The position numbers and the translations under genes were made by a program. The notes under the pieces are model-generated. The model saw nothing but the letters and a program-made list of their open reading frames with translations. It was not told the origin of the DNA and did no database searches. From NCBI GenBank assembly GCA_030407085.1, contig CM059584.1, forward strand, positions 100,253,001 to 100,317,000: a DNA stretch of 64,000 bases, given 5' to 3'. Shown piece after piece: positions 35,155 through 46,117 of the stretch (the stretch's first letter is position 1; each line of letters begins with the position of its first letter). The stretch is from Trichopria drosophilae. Its lineage: Eukaryota; Arthropoda; Insecta; Hymenoptera; Diapriidae.

Positions 35155-36232
35155 ATGGCGGAGCTTTCTGAAAGAGATCGAATAACACTGTTAATGATGC
35201 GAGGATGGGGAGATCAACAAAGAGGGTATAAAACAGTAACGCGATTATTTAATGAAAATTTTCGGAATGAAAATAATAGGATCTCCAAAAGTACTGTAAT
35301 CCGTACTATTCAACGTTTCGAGGCCATTGGTAGCGTTAAAAGCCGCCCAAAATCTGGTAGACCTAAAACAGCAACAAATAATGATAAGGCATTAGATGTT
35401 TTACAGTCTTTCGTTGAAGATCCCCATATTTCCATCAATCGCGTTGCACAAGAACACGAAATCGGTCATGCATCTATCAGTAAAATTCTGAAATTGAATA
35501 AATGGCATCCATACAAACTCCATTTGGTCCAAGAGTTGTCCGAAGACGATTTTGATAGACGCATCGAATTTTGTGATCTTATGATGGAGATGATTGTCGA
35601 CGATCCTCTATTACTTGATAATATTGTTTTCTCTGATGAGGCAACATTTGAACTGACTGGAAATGTAAATAGACACAATTGTAGATACTGGAGTGACGTT
35701 AATCCTCACTGGAAAAGAGACAATCATACTCAATATCCACAAAAAGTTAACGTATGGGCTGGTATTCTTAATGGTAGACCAGTTGGCCCTTTCTTCATTG
35801 AAGGCAATTTGACAGCACAAGTATACCTAGTCATGCTTCGCGAACAAATTGTTCCAGCTATTCGAGACATAGCTGGTGGAAATATGGATGAAATTTATTT
35901 CCAACAGGATGGAGCTCCACCTCATTATGGTGTCATTGTCCGTCAATATTTGAATGAGGTCTTTCAGGACAGGTGGATAGGGCGAAGGGGTCATATTGAG
36001 TGGCCACCTCGGTCTCCGGACTTGACCCCACTTGACTTTTTTTTTGTGGGGTTACTTGAAAAGTAAAGTTTATGCCACCAAGCCTCAAGATTTAGATGAT
36101 TTAAGAGGGAGAATAACTCGAGAGATAGAACTAATACCGCCAGAAACGTACCGGAATGCGGTTTCGGCTGTTTATAACAGATTGGCACATTGCCAGGCTG
36201 TTGAAGGGCAACAATTTGAACATTTGTTGTGA
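35155..36232 (+). pseudogene. Mariner-like transposase, frameshifted
   Basis: A cut-and-paste transposase that would bind the element's ends and move it. The start ATG at 35155 opens a 303-codon frame. Residues 1-120 form two helix-turn-helix regions joined by the GRP motif (68-70, SRPKSGRPK), the paired-like DNA-binding part. The catalytic acids are D161 (FSDEATFEL), D252 (QQDGAPPHY) and D294 (SPDLTPLDFF): 41 residues separate the last two, so DD41D, unlike DD34D of classic mariner or DD34E of Tc1. Just after D294 a run of nine T (about 36037-36045) shifts the frame and a stop follows at 36066. The normal C-terminus (LWGYLKSKVYATKPQDLDDL and onward) continues in another frame to a stop at 36230-36232. 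With one T fewer the protein would be about 358 residues, normal for the family. It is otherwise intact, so the copy is young. A sequencing error in the T run is possible. Confidence 0.92.
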
Positions 36233-36284
36233 ATTGTTTGGTACAATTAAATATTTTGCCCAAGCTAATCAATTGGAATTAAAT

Positions 36285-36475
36285 TTGCCTTAACTGGCCG
36301 GACTCACACACCACTCTTGCCTTAACTGGTCGGACTCGCACACCACTCTTGCCTTAACTGGTCGGACTCGCACACCACTCTTGCCTTAACTGGTCGGACT
36401 CGCACACCACTCTTGCCTTAACTGGTCGGACTCGCATACCACTCTTGCTTTAACTGGTCGGACTCGCACACCACT
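36285..36475 (+). repeat. Six tandem 32-bp units inside the mariner
   Basis: The unit begins TTGCCTTAACTGGTCGGACT and continues CGCACACCACTC. Units start at 36285, 36317, 36349, 36381, 36413 and 36445; the last is cut at 36475. Units 2-4 look identical and the first and last two carry single changes. The array lies between the transposase stop and the right terminal repeat. Confidence 0.93.
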
Positions 36476-36478
36476 TAA

Positions 36479-36776
36479 CAAATTGTTAACTTCAAACCTT
36501 TATAACTCAAAAAGTACTTAATAAAAAAATATTTTATTATAGTGTTTTGGAAAGCTCTCGAGATAAGCTATAAGAATATGCAATAAAATGTAGGGGGTTC
36601 TATTTAAAAAAATAAGATTGACATTGAAATGACCTTGAAGGACATGGTCAAGGTCAAAGTCAAGGTCATCATCTTACTCCCCGCTTGAAACCATACAACT
36701 TTGCTATTGGACATTTTCTCCTAAGTGCATTCTAACTGAAGATATTAGGGGGGTCCGATACTTTTCGATGACCCTG
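36479..36776 (-). repeat. Mariner right terminal inverted repeat
   Basis: Inverse of 34141-34430. It ends CGATGACCCTG next to the TA duplication. Confidence 0.9.
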
Positions 36777-37220
36777 TATATTAAAGAAACTATTAATGTC
36801 TTGCAAAGCAAAAGTAAGTTCCAACTTATGGGTTTTTAATGAAGTTACGGACGTCGAAACATGCTGAATAATTTCTTAGAGATCGCTGTGATTTAAATAA
36901 AAATCATTGATTAAGTTTCGCAATCGTACAGTAATTTAAATGTAGTAAAAGATACAAAAATTATTGCAGTAATTCGTCATCTTCAAATTCCTCTTGAATG
37001 TTTTACCAAATTTCGGCCATTGTAACGGTGTGTTTTTATGTATAAGGCACCGTGCAAAGAGGTGGCGGTATTTCAAAAGAATATAAAGAAAAATAAGGGA
37101 TAGGGAAGGAATCTTTCAGTTGTTTTGTTTATATTTATTGTGCTTGTTTACTTGCCTGCATGACATTGCATAAATGTCAACGCGGTTGATCAGAATCATT
37201 TAGTGTGTGTCACGAAGAAG

Positions 37221-37267
37221 ATGGCAAAGGATCGGTGGCGGTTCGGGTTCTGCGCGCCGCGGAATGG
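37221..37267 (+). CDS. Possible first coding exon, product unknown (low confidence)
   Basis: An ATG in good context (GAAGAAGATGGCA) opens a short GC-rich reading frame (MAKDRWRFGFCAPRNG) that ends at a strong donor-like ATGG/gtgagtgag at 37268. The patch is much richer in GC than its flanks. It would be a 5' exon of a gene whose other exons I cannot find in the window. With only 16 codons this is weak evidence. Confidence 0.2.
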
Positions 37268-39107
37268 GTGAGTGAGTAGTATTCTTTAATTTGTTATATT
37301 TATTTATGATTAGTTTTGTGTCTTGGGCAGGGTCTGCTCACATAGCCCAACTGACGAGACCATGGGCAGACCTGGGACGAAACACCGATCCATATTTAAC
37401 AATACAAATTTATACAAAATTTAATTATGCATGCAATCAAATTATCTATGCTCTTAATATTAAAAAATCGTTACACCATTCTTAAAACTTTATACGCCAT
37501 TTCAAATCGCAGTCGATATTGCCATTTGCCTACCAATAGAGTTGGTTTCAAACATGAATAATAAAGATGAAAGCTGTCATACTGTCCAGATCATCGATTT
37601 GTTTTATATATAAGCGATTCCTTGTAAAATTTTCCTACAAAAAATTTAAATCATGTTCAATATTTCTATGTAATTTTGAAAAACGTGTAGACTTTTTCGA
37701 TTAATTAAGACTTTAAGAATATTGAAGTTCACAAAATTTGTTAAAAGTAAACCGTTTGTCTTTTCTTCAGTCTCATAATGCTAAAATAAGAAAAATCGTG
37801 ATAAGAAGTTTTTTTTTTAATAAAAAATTTTATTATAGTTCACATTTGGACGGAGTATTTCAGGATTTTCCTTTTTTCTTCAACTGGGGAGTGTTACTGA
37901 TATAATGCAGAACGGTTATAAGTCACCGTACAGGCTCCAAGATGCGGCCAAAAATTTGTTTTGAGAAACCCGTACTGCGACGTATAATAAATGTTTCTGC
38001 ATTCTATTCATAATACTTGCTACTTAGTAGAAAAAATCGTGAGTAATTGGGCCCAAATGAAATGGGTAACGTAGAAGAAATCAATAACACAAGTTTAACA
38101 GAATGTATTTTCTTTGATTTTCATAAAGTGAAAAAGCTCTCGACTACAGCAAAAGATTAAACTCCGAAAGTATTAAAATGTTTCAGATGGAAATAATATA
38201 CATCGTTTCATTTGTCACAAATTACGTTTCAATATAAATGCATCACTCATAGAATAATGATTTATTAGTCAAATGTTTCTATACTTCATATTTAGAAAGT
38301 CCAAACTAGTTTCAAATTAAATGAAAGCAATAGAGGCGAAAAAAGTAGTGCTTCCTATTTTAACGCTGAAAGACATTTCTTGTGAAAACCATATGATATA
38401 TCAGGTTATGTACATACCCTGTCAAGCATGGGAATTTCACAGTTTATAGTTTTTATGAATTGCAGTTTCGAAACATTTCAAAATCACGTTCTGCACATCT
38501 TTTTTCTATTCCACATATTTTGACATGTGAATTTTTCATACTCCGGTTATAGTTGAGGGTTAGGATTGCGACCCATCATGTACATGTTACCAAAAAGTGT
38601 TTCCTAATACTAACCTCCAGTACAAAGTTTGTATCTCGGTCATTTAAGAGCGTATATGAAAATAAAAACATTAATTATAAATAAAATGAGATTACAGAAA
38701 GTCCGTAAAGGCAAAATATATCGTTATTATACGTATGCCCATAATTCATTATTATTACCGACAGGACTAAGATATACTACGTGCGTTACGTGCCAAGGGC
38801 GTAAAATAGAGTTTTCTTTCATTACGGCCACACCGCGGTGCACCGGCCCGAGGAATGAAGAATCCACCATCTGAGATGCAAATTCTACTCCCGTTGCGCG
38901 AGTAATATTTTTCTAATCAGAAGGAGTGAAAAATGAAAAATTCGTGTAATACCCGGCTACTGCGCGTTTATTGTATTTACAATTGTCGTTTTCTATTGTC
39001 TCTCACCATTATCATCATGTATTGTAATGTAGAAAATTATAAGAAATCGTATTTCTGGGCTTTTTTCGAAAAATCTTCCATTTTCAGATTGTTTTTATTT
39101 CACCCCT

Positions 39108-39172
39108 GAGGGCGTGAAATAAGTATGTCGCGCCCCTAAAAGGAGGCGCATAATAGTCATTTTACGCTCCCT
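39108..39172. repeat. Imperfect hairpin, AGGGCGTGAAAT arms
   Basis: The left arm AGGGCGTGAAATAAGTATG..CGCGCC faces an inverse right arm (GGCGCATAATAGTCATTTTACGCTCCCT, with changes) around CCTAAAAGG. It may be a tiny MITE. Confidence 0.45.
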
Positions 39173-42167
39173 GAATAAAAAAATAAATTCCAGAATTTTG
39201 TTTAATTCATTTTCTTCGTTAGTAGCGAGAACTAGTAATGTGTCCTCGAAGCTTAAAATAATATAGAATTTTGTAAGTATTAATACTATTTACATGAAAT
39301 GCCTTTCAATTGATTTTTATTTACTGATTATACTAACTCAGGAATAGTATGCAAGAAGTAAAATATTAAACGTCAATATCACAAATAGTAATTTAAATAA
39401 CGACGATAATCGAGTGCTCAATTAATTTGACCAGATAAAGGAAATAATTATCATAGAATATTGTAACCACAAATTTCATTGAATAACGATATCAGTTACG
39501 CAAACTATTACTACAGGAAGGTTGCGGCAACTAATTTTCATGAACGCGATGCAGGCAAATTTTGCGGAAAAGGAAATAACGTAAATTGTATCCGTGGTCG
39601 TATGAGATATCTATCTCGACAAAATACGGACACCCAACGGATATCTTTATTGTCCGAACACAAACATCGTGGGGTCAGTCGAGGAAGTTACGATTAGGGT
39701 ACAAAAGCTAACCACCGACTGGTCCAACGGAATTTGCCGTTGGGAACCGTGGGCCGGTTCAAATCTGTGTATTCTACTGCCCTTGAGCAAACACGCTTGC
39801 ACTACTGCGCCACATAAATATTAAATACCCTGCACGAAGTTCTCGAGAGTATCGGACAATGAAAAATTAATTACGTCTACTTTAACTTTGGTAATCTTTA
39901 CATTTGTAAATTCGTCCTGAATCTTTGTCATATCTATTTTGCATTTAATAATGTAGTTTGCTTATTTTTCTTGCAGCTCTATTTATGGCAACGATATTAC
40001 AATGAATATGTCGAACGAAGTTGTACAATTTATTTGTACACCATTGCAGGCCTGCCTAAAACGCAAATTTCGATGATCCTATAAACTGGTTGATGAAATA
40101 ATAATACATAAGTACTGTTTAAATGACGAAGACACTAAAAGAATTCGCCTGATCTGCATAACAAATTCATCAAACCATGTTCTCATTTCTTATTCCACAT
40201 TTATTCGACAATAATTTCTCGAATATTTTCATGGGTAATGTTTTAATAATATCTCTCGCATCACATTCGATCTAAAATTGCATTAACATAAACTATTTAA
40301 CTATTATGACCATCATACACCTAAGAATGTTACACTTTGGAAGTTCCCAGTTATAAATCTTGCACTTGAAAGCTGTGTAGTATGCTGCTCCCTCACTTTG
40401 TCGGAACAATTTATTCCGAACATACAAAACATTGAATAGGAATCTGATTTGTTTTAGATATGTACGAAACTTCATGTCGCACAGCCCGTTTCAATGGAAG
40501 TAAATCCGACGTGCGGAACTCCCCTTCATGAAGGTAATATAGACTATATGCTAAATTCCTAGTTGGCAGACGATAGGCGTATGGAGCTACAGTGTCGATA
40601 GCTTGAATACACATTAACTTCGCAACAAGGGAGTGAGTGGAAGCTGACAGTGTCCACAAGCCATGGATCTTGTTCATGCAGAAGTCGGAGCATGTATTGC
40701 TGGTTTCTGATATTATCTGTATCCGAATAAATTTGTATTGATCTAAATACTTGATAGGAATTAGTATTTCCTCAAAAACAGTTGTAAAGTTAGTAATTTG
40801 ATACCAGCAAATTTTTTATTCGTCATTGTTTGTTAAGATCCGTTCCATCTATTATGGCCACGCTCGAACAATTGCTCACCACGCCTATAATTGCGGAAAA
40901 TGAAGTAAAAATATTACAATTATTGAAAAAAAGAAAATTCACAACAGCAATACATGACCCTTTTCAGTTATCTCTTAAAAGTACACTAGAAAAGTCAGAT
41001 GGGGGAGGCTCTGGCGCTTAGTGAATGTTTAAGCCGAAACGTATTCTTTGTGCGCTTTGCTGATGGTTTGACTGGAGAGGTTTTTCGTTTCGATTGAACA
41101 CGAAAAATTAATTATATTGAGACCAACAACTACATTTCTCTTGAAAAAAGTTAGGGGTGGTTGCACCCTTATCAATTTAAATTGTCTCAACTGAACTTGC
41201 CACCCATTTTAAACATAAGATTTAAATTGTCAATATTGTGGCAGTAATCGGTATTGAATGACAAAATGTGATAAATTTATTGTATAAATATGCACTACAA
41301 TTATATCCTCGAGTGATTCACTTCAATTTGTGGTACGTTTAAAAATGTTAAACAAATTTTTGTGTTGATTTGCATGTATAAAACAATTGATTTAGTCGCG
41401 TCATAAAGCAGAGAAATTTGTCCACAATCCATAATCAAACTTGGTCATAAACGAACTAGTTCTCCTATATGTCGTACATGCTCACAGTTATTTCTGCCAT
41501 CCTGTTTACCAAATAGAAATTCAGATAAAACCCTGCAGTCCACAAATTGGTACAGTCTGGTTTCATTATATATCTCTGTCATGCTGTTTCGCCCGTATAA
41601 AGAAACCATTTAATACACATGACTCTAACATGATTCTCTTCTCCAGAATTTTCTCGTTAAGTTCCTTTTGGCTTATGTTTATATATTGCGATTTTCAATA
41701 TTTGGATCAGTTATGCAAAATTACTTAATACTGAAATTGAGATTCTGAACACCTTTCGATTCTATAGAAGAGAAACCGCCGGAACTTTGGCATATCTAAT
41801 GTATATATCAACCGATTTCACTTCAGCGCGATTTATTCGTTCCTCTTCTCAATTTTTAGATCCTTCCCCAAGATTTCAAATTTGCTCCTTTGATTACAAC
41901 AGTTAACTAACTGTACACCTGATGTAAAAAAGATAGTTTAATCAGTCTAAAATTGGACTTCAATGCTGGTCTGTTTTAAAATTTTATACTTAATGCTGGA
42001 ACCATCATTTAATAAGGATCTCTATCATACGACTGTAGGCCATGAAACTATTTAGTTATGATAAAATCTATATACGAAAACAAATGAGCATTCAACCCCG
42101 AAATCAAACGGAGAAGCTGTAAACACCAAAGGATATCTGAAAATACTGTAAGTCTAATGTATAATTA

Positions 42168-43041
42168 GGGGAGGTCGGGGTATTATTGGACACGGGGTAT
42201 TGTTGGACAGCGCGATATTTTTCCCGTTTGTAACGCTTGAAGTCTCCATCAACTAGCATCGACTCGTCTTATCATAATCTCATTTTCTATTAAGCACTTG
42301 ACTTATTTTGACGCATTGTTACCTCGCTATCATATAAAACAAAATTTTGATGTTTGTAAAGTGTTTTTTTTTCACTTAGTGTTTTGGACATTTTTGCAAC
42401 ATTTTTTTGAAGAACCAAATCAGGAAAATATATTTATAATATTCTTGGAACTATAAGCTTTTGACGCATATAAGAAAGTTTGATGAAATTTGCATTGTGT
42501 TACTTATACGCCATTTTGAAAAAAACGAGCGTTCGGGGAATTATTGGACACTGATACGGAGAAAAAGACTGATTTATTCATAATTTGCAAGAAAAATATG
42601 CCCGAGAAAGAAAATCGCGTAAACATAGCCCATTGTATCACTTGTGATCGAGGATACATAGCCCATTGTATTCACTTGAGTTGTGTCTGAACAAACCGGA
42701 ACACTTTCACGTGCTTTTCTTTATTTTATTCATTATAATATAGAGATTATTTCGTTTTCATTAACAAATAAACGTTTTCCAGCAATAATTTTCATTTTTT
42801 TTAATCGATTTACAAGACTGTCCAATGATACCCCGAGATTTTTTAATATCTCAAAAACCAGTTTTTTTGCGCCAGCTGATACAGAGTGTACAATTTTAAA
42901 CAATTAGGTCAAATTGCTGGTACCAAACAAAAGGTTATTTATCGTACTACAAAATCAATGCTTTGAAATTTTGAGAAAAAGCAATTTTTTTCGAGTTTCT
43001 GGACAAAATAAAAATGTGTCCAAGAATACCCCGACCTCCCC
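42168..43041. mobile_element. Non-autonomous DNA transposon with GGGGAGGTCGGGGTATT ends
   Basis: 874 bp. The ends GGGGAGGTCGGGGTATTATT..GGACAC and GTGTCC..AATACCCCGACCTCCCC are inverse over about 26 bp, with TA on each side (42166-42167, 43042-43043). The motif GGGGTATTRTTGGACA is repeated next to the left end (42191-42210), and weaker copies occur inside (about 42535 and, inverted, about 42819). No transposase fragment is visible. Ends with GGGG and repeated GGACA words and TA targets remind me of pogo-type families, which is inference. Confidence 0.75.
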
Positions 43042-43457
43042 TATATATATCGAGGCAATTATGTAATGATTTATGTGAAGAAAACTATTAATGTATTTCA
43101 TGGTATTCGTTTATAAAATATATAGACTCAACTCTATAGATCAATAGTATATGCAGGAACAATTAGCATGCTCCATTCTCTTGCTAATCCTCATGTTGTT
43201 AATTAATTTACTTGGTCTTGTAAAGTCAACTTTCGTGATCAATGTGTTGTTCTCTTCCACGTATTGTTAGATGTTAGAATTGCCTGTTCTTGGATCACGG
43301 GTGCAAAGACACCCCAAGCCGACAGAAGCTGCTAATCCTATTGTAGCTAGTAAGCCTATGAGAGTTCATCTGCCATTTTCCTTTTGAATGTCAATCAATC
43401 GTGGGCGACGACTGAGCGAAACTTGAGGTTTATACTCACAAATGACACTAATATATT

Positions 43458-43971
43458 CCCGAGTCGAAATTTAAGTAGTCGTTAAATTCTCGCAAAAATT
43501 AGAGACTTTAAGAGAACGAAAAGAGAACTTCTATCCAAGGTAATTTGAGTTCTCATATAGTCCTCCAAAGGTGCGCAAATTTCCAAATCTGCATGTTTTG
43601 AGTACTAAATGAGGATTTGAATTTAATTAAAAAAAAAAAAAAAAATGACCTCGCCCGAGACTTGAACTCGCAACCTGAGGATTCACAGTCTGTCGCTCTC
43701 CCAACTACGCCACGTTGCCCTCAATTCTATAATCTCCAACGAGTATATGGGCGAACTAAAAATTTTGTTTCGAGACTAACAAAATATAAAATGAGAATTT
43801 GTAAAAACTATAAAAATCGAATAGCGACGATAAAAGAGAACTAAGTGAGAAGCTCAATATTAAGTATAGAACTTGAGAGAACAAAATGAGAACTTCAAAG
43901 ACTCGGTGGAACCAAAGGAGTACTCTTCAGTACTATAGAGATCGAAATGAGGCCCAAAATTTCGACTCGGG
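43458..43971. mobile_element. MITE with CCCGAGTCGAAATTT ends carrying a tRNA-like sequence
   Basis: About 514 bp between CCCGAGTCGAAATTT (43458) and its inverse AAATTTCGACTCGGG (ending 43971). Sub-terminal words AGAACTTC, GAGTTCTC and GAGAAC recur on both sides. Its centre holds a tRNA-His-like sequence on the minus strand (43646-43719) and a T17/A17 run. No clear target duplication is visible. The frame at 43617-43844 is just the tRNA-like part read through. Confidence 0.65.
43646..43719 (-). tRNA. tRNA-His(GUG)-like sequence with T17 tail, probably tRNA-derived repeat
   Basis: The minus strand reads like a 74-nt tRNA. The A box is TGGCGTAGTTGGGAGAGCG. The anticodon loop CTGTGAA has the normal T33 and anticodon GTG (His). 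The T arm CGAG-TTCAAGT-CTCG contains the B box. The 3' half of the anticodon stem and the acceptor stem pair poorly, so it is degenerate. It is followed directly by 17 T (A at 43629-43645 on +), an ideal polymerase III terminator. Lying inside a MITE, it may be the promoter head of a SINE-like or chimeric repeat. Confidence 0.5.
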
Positions 43972-43974
43972 TTG

Positions 43975-45700
43975 TGCACCTATTCGCGAAATCAAGTAAA
44001 AAAGAAAAAAAAACAGTAATATTTCATTCCAATATCAAAGAATAGCATTACGTTATACGCGATTATTTCCATCGCTTCAAAGAGTTCCTCCTGTTTTTTT
44101 TAAAAACAAATAAATTATCTCCAGTTTGTTAAAATGAATTAATATAAAAGTTATCAAAAAAAAAACGAATAGTTGGAGATCGTGTAAATCGCAACTCTCC
44201 ATCGATAAATGGGATGTAATGTAAATCTGATCAGAACGAAGTAACTTTATTACATGCGACCTGAAGTTTAAAAGGTCGCGACAACGACGAGCATAAAGAG
44301 CTCAATTTGAACTTTTGCCTGGAAAGAAAGTTCCGTGTACTTTTAATCGGCGACCTTTTCATGGGCTTCGTGTGTCACTGTGAACTTACGTCGAAGCGCT
44401 CATGTTTAAAATTTGCATGAACTCATACTCGCGATGTTGCAACATCGTCTTCCCGCTCCTGCGAAAGATATACTCGCACTTCAGTATTACCGTTACTTAA
44501 CCATCCCCTGCTGTGTCGTACTTTAGACATGGTCCCTTTTACCCTTCAGCATCTTCTCTGGTAGTCCCCCACCCCTTTCCCACCAACTATACTTACCAGT
44601 ACATGCGTGTTTACAAAGCTTGCGTAAGTAATATTACTCGACTGAACTCTGAATTTGCCTCAACTTTCTGATATACGGCTTCTAGCGGTACCTACGCAAC
44701 GCATTCGCCTTCCCGGAATTCCGTCATTTACGTTAAATTCTACCCTTGTTTATTGAGGAAACATTTCGGCGCGTTCATCAGTCTTTTTTTATTTGTCTAT
44801 TGCTGGTGATTATTATTATTTGTGTTTCCAAGTTCAGTAGGATTCTAAATATTCATGTAGAAATTCTAAATAATTGAAATGACAAATAGTGACTAAATGA
44901 ACGAAATAGACATAAGAATTTTTATAAAGTTTATCATATTTCCAAAAATACCATAACCTTTTTGAAATTTACTAAAATATAGTTATGAAGATTGTTTTGA
45001 AATAAGTTAGTTTGAATGGGTATGTATAATAGTCTTTCCAAATATGAAATGTTGATTCAACAACATCATGATCATTAAAATATAGATTTTCAGTCAATTT
45101 CTCAAGTAAAAATTGTGAAAGTTGTGACCATCCAAATGACCTCTGGGAGGGCTTTTGAACGATAATTGTTATATATCTCTACTACAGCTCTAACATTGTT
45201 GAGAATTTTTTGGAATGTTTACGCGTATAAAAAATATATTCAGAAGATTTCTTTCTTCAGCTGTGATTTTCATGGAAAAGAACAATAATTATTGAAATCT
45301 CCATTCTTTTTTGGGGAATAATTATTTTTATTCTTCCGTATTTTAAGATGATCAAAACTTTTATGGAACAATATAGAAGTGCGTAAATTCGTACAAATTT
45401 CAATCCTTCTTGGCCCAATATGTCCGTTTTTGTCTGTCAACTTTAAGGACGGACAACTTTGTTATTTATGCTAAAAAAAAATTTGAAAATTTGTAGGCAC
45501 GTATTTCCAAGGGTGCTCTTTCAAAATCCGGCACGAAAATTTGACAAAACCACTTCCAACCCTATTTTTCAATTAAAAAAAAATATGATTTTTTAAGGTA
45601 ACCTAATTTTGAAATCGTATTTTCGATGCGAAAGAGGTCTTGGCGATAGCTAAAACCACGACAACTCAGGCTCAAAATGTCAAAATAATTAAGTTATACA
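43975..45700. other. Unique sequence with a GC-richer island at 44280-44750
   Basis: The island has several donor-like words on both strands (for example + GCTTGC/gtaagt at about 44623, - GTACTG/gtaagta at about 44598), but I can delimit no exon. It may be a regulatory island. The rest is AT-rich and featureless. Confidence 0.3.
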
Positions 45701-45715
45701 CTTAAAAAATTCATT

Positions 45716-46117
45716 TTTCATCATAGAAGGTTTGTGCGACCACACCTAAAATGATTAAAAAATATGATGAACACCGTGCGACTTCCAGTCTTCATCCATA
45801 AAACTATCAATAACGGGAAGACATTATTTTAGAACTTTGTCATAAGCATTGCCTTTGGTATGTGAGAATATAAAGCTGTTTTGTTTTTCTTTATAGAACC
45901 TCTCGAAAATAGTATTTAAAAACAGCCGATTTTCGGCCCTATTTTATGGGGTGGTAACGAATTTTAACCTTGGATAACAAAATAAAAGATATTTTCTACT
46001 ATCTGTAATATGTTTTAAAAAACCAAGACATTGTTTTTCCAGAAAAATTCGTAAAATACTGATCTTTTGTAAAAGTGTCGATTTAAGCGTGATCGCACAA
46101 CCTCTCTATGATGAAAC
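45716..46117. mobile_element. ~400-bp MITE with CATCATAGAAGGTTTGTGCG ends
   Basis: The left end (TTTCATCATAGAAGGTTTGTGCGACCAC, 45716-45745) returns inverted at about 46085-46117 (GATCGCACAACCTCTCTATGATGAAA) with a few changes. The interior is AT-rich and non-coding. Target duplication is unclear. Confidence 0.6.

Larger units (their letters stand above)
34141..36776 (+). mobile_element. Complete Tc1/mariner transposon, DD41D type, 2636 bp
   Basis: A full-length element. It starts CAGGGTCATCGAAAAGTATC and ends with the inverse. TA lies on each side (34139-34140 and 36777-36778), the target duplication of the superfamily. The terminal inverted repeats are unusually long for this group (about 290 bp each). 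The single gene is a mariner-like transposase broken by one frameshift. The interior also contains a partial direct copy of the terminal repeat (34551-34630) and six 32-bp tandem units (36285-36475). The good match between the long ends suggests fairly recent insertion. Confidence 0.92.
36780..42165. other. AT-rich sequence with few weak signals
   Basis: Apart from the exon-like patch at 37221 and the hairpin at 39108, I see no repeats or recognisable genes. Open frames at 40411-40677 (-), 40830-41021 (+) and 41441-41728 (+) are 63-95 codons long and have no family resemblance. Near 39740 the sequence has a CCAACGG/CCGTTGG hairpin and tRNA box-like words on opposite strands, which do not make a tRNA. 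Confidence 0.45.

Noticed and set aside
36032..36232. Separate 66-codon gene downstream of the transposase
   Set aside because: It is the transposase C-terminus in another frame after a T-run frameshift; its apparent start codon is inside the gene.
39740..39835. Apparent tRNA
   Set aside because: A plausible A box is on the minus strand but the B box-like word reads on the plus strand, and the anticodon loop lacks T33. No cloverleaf.
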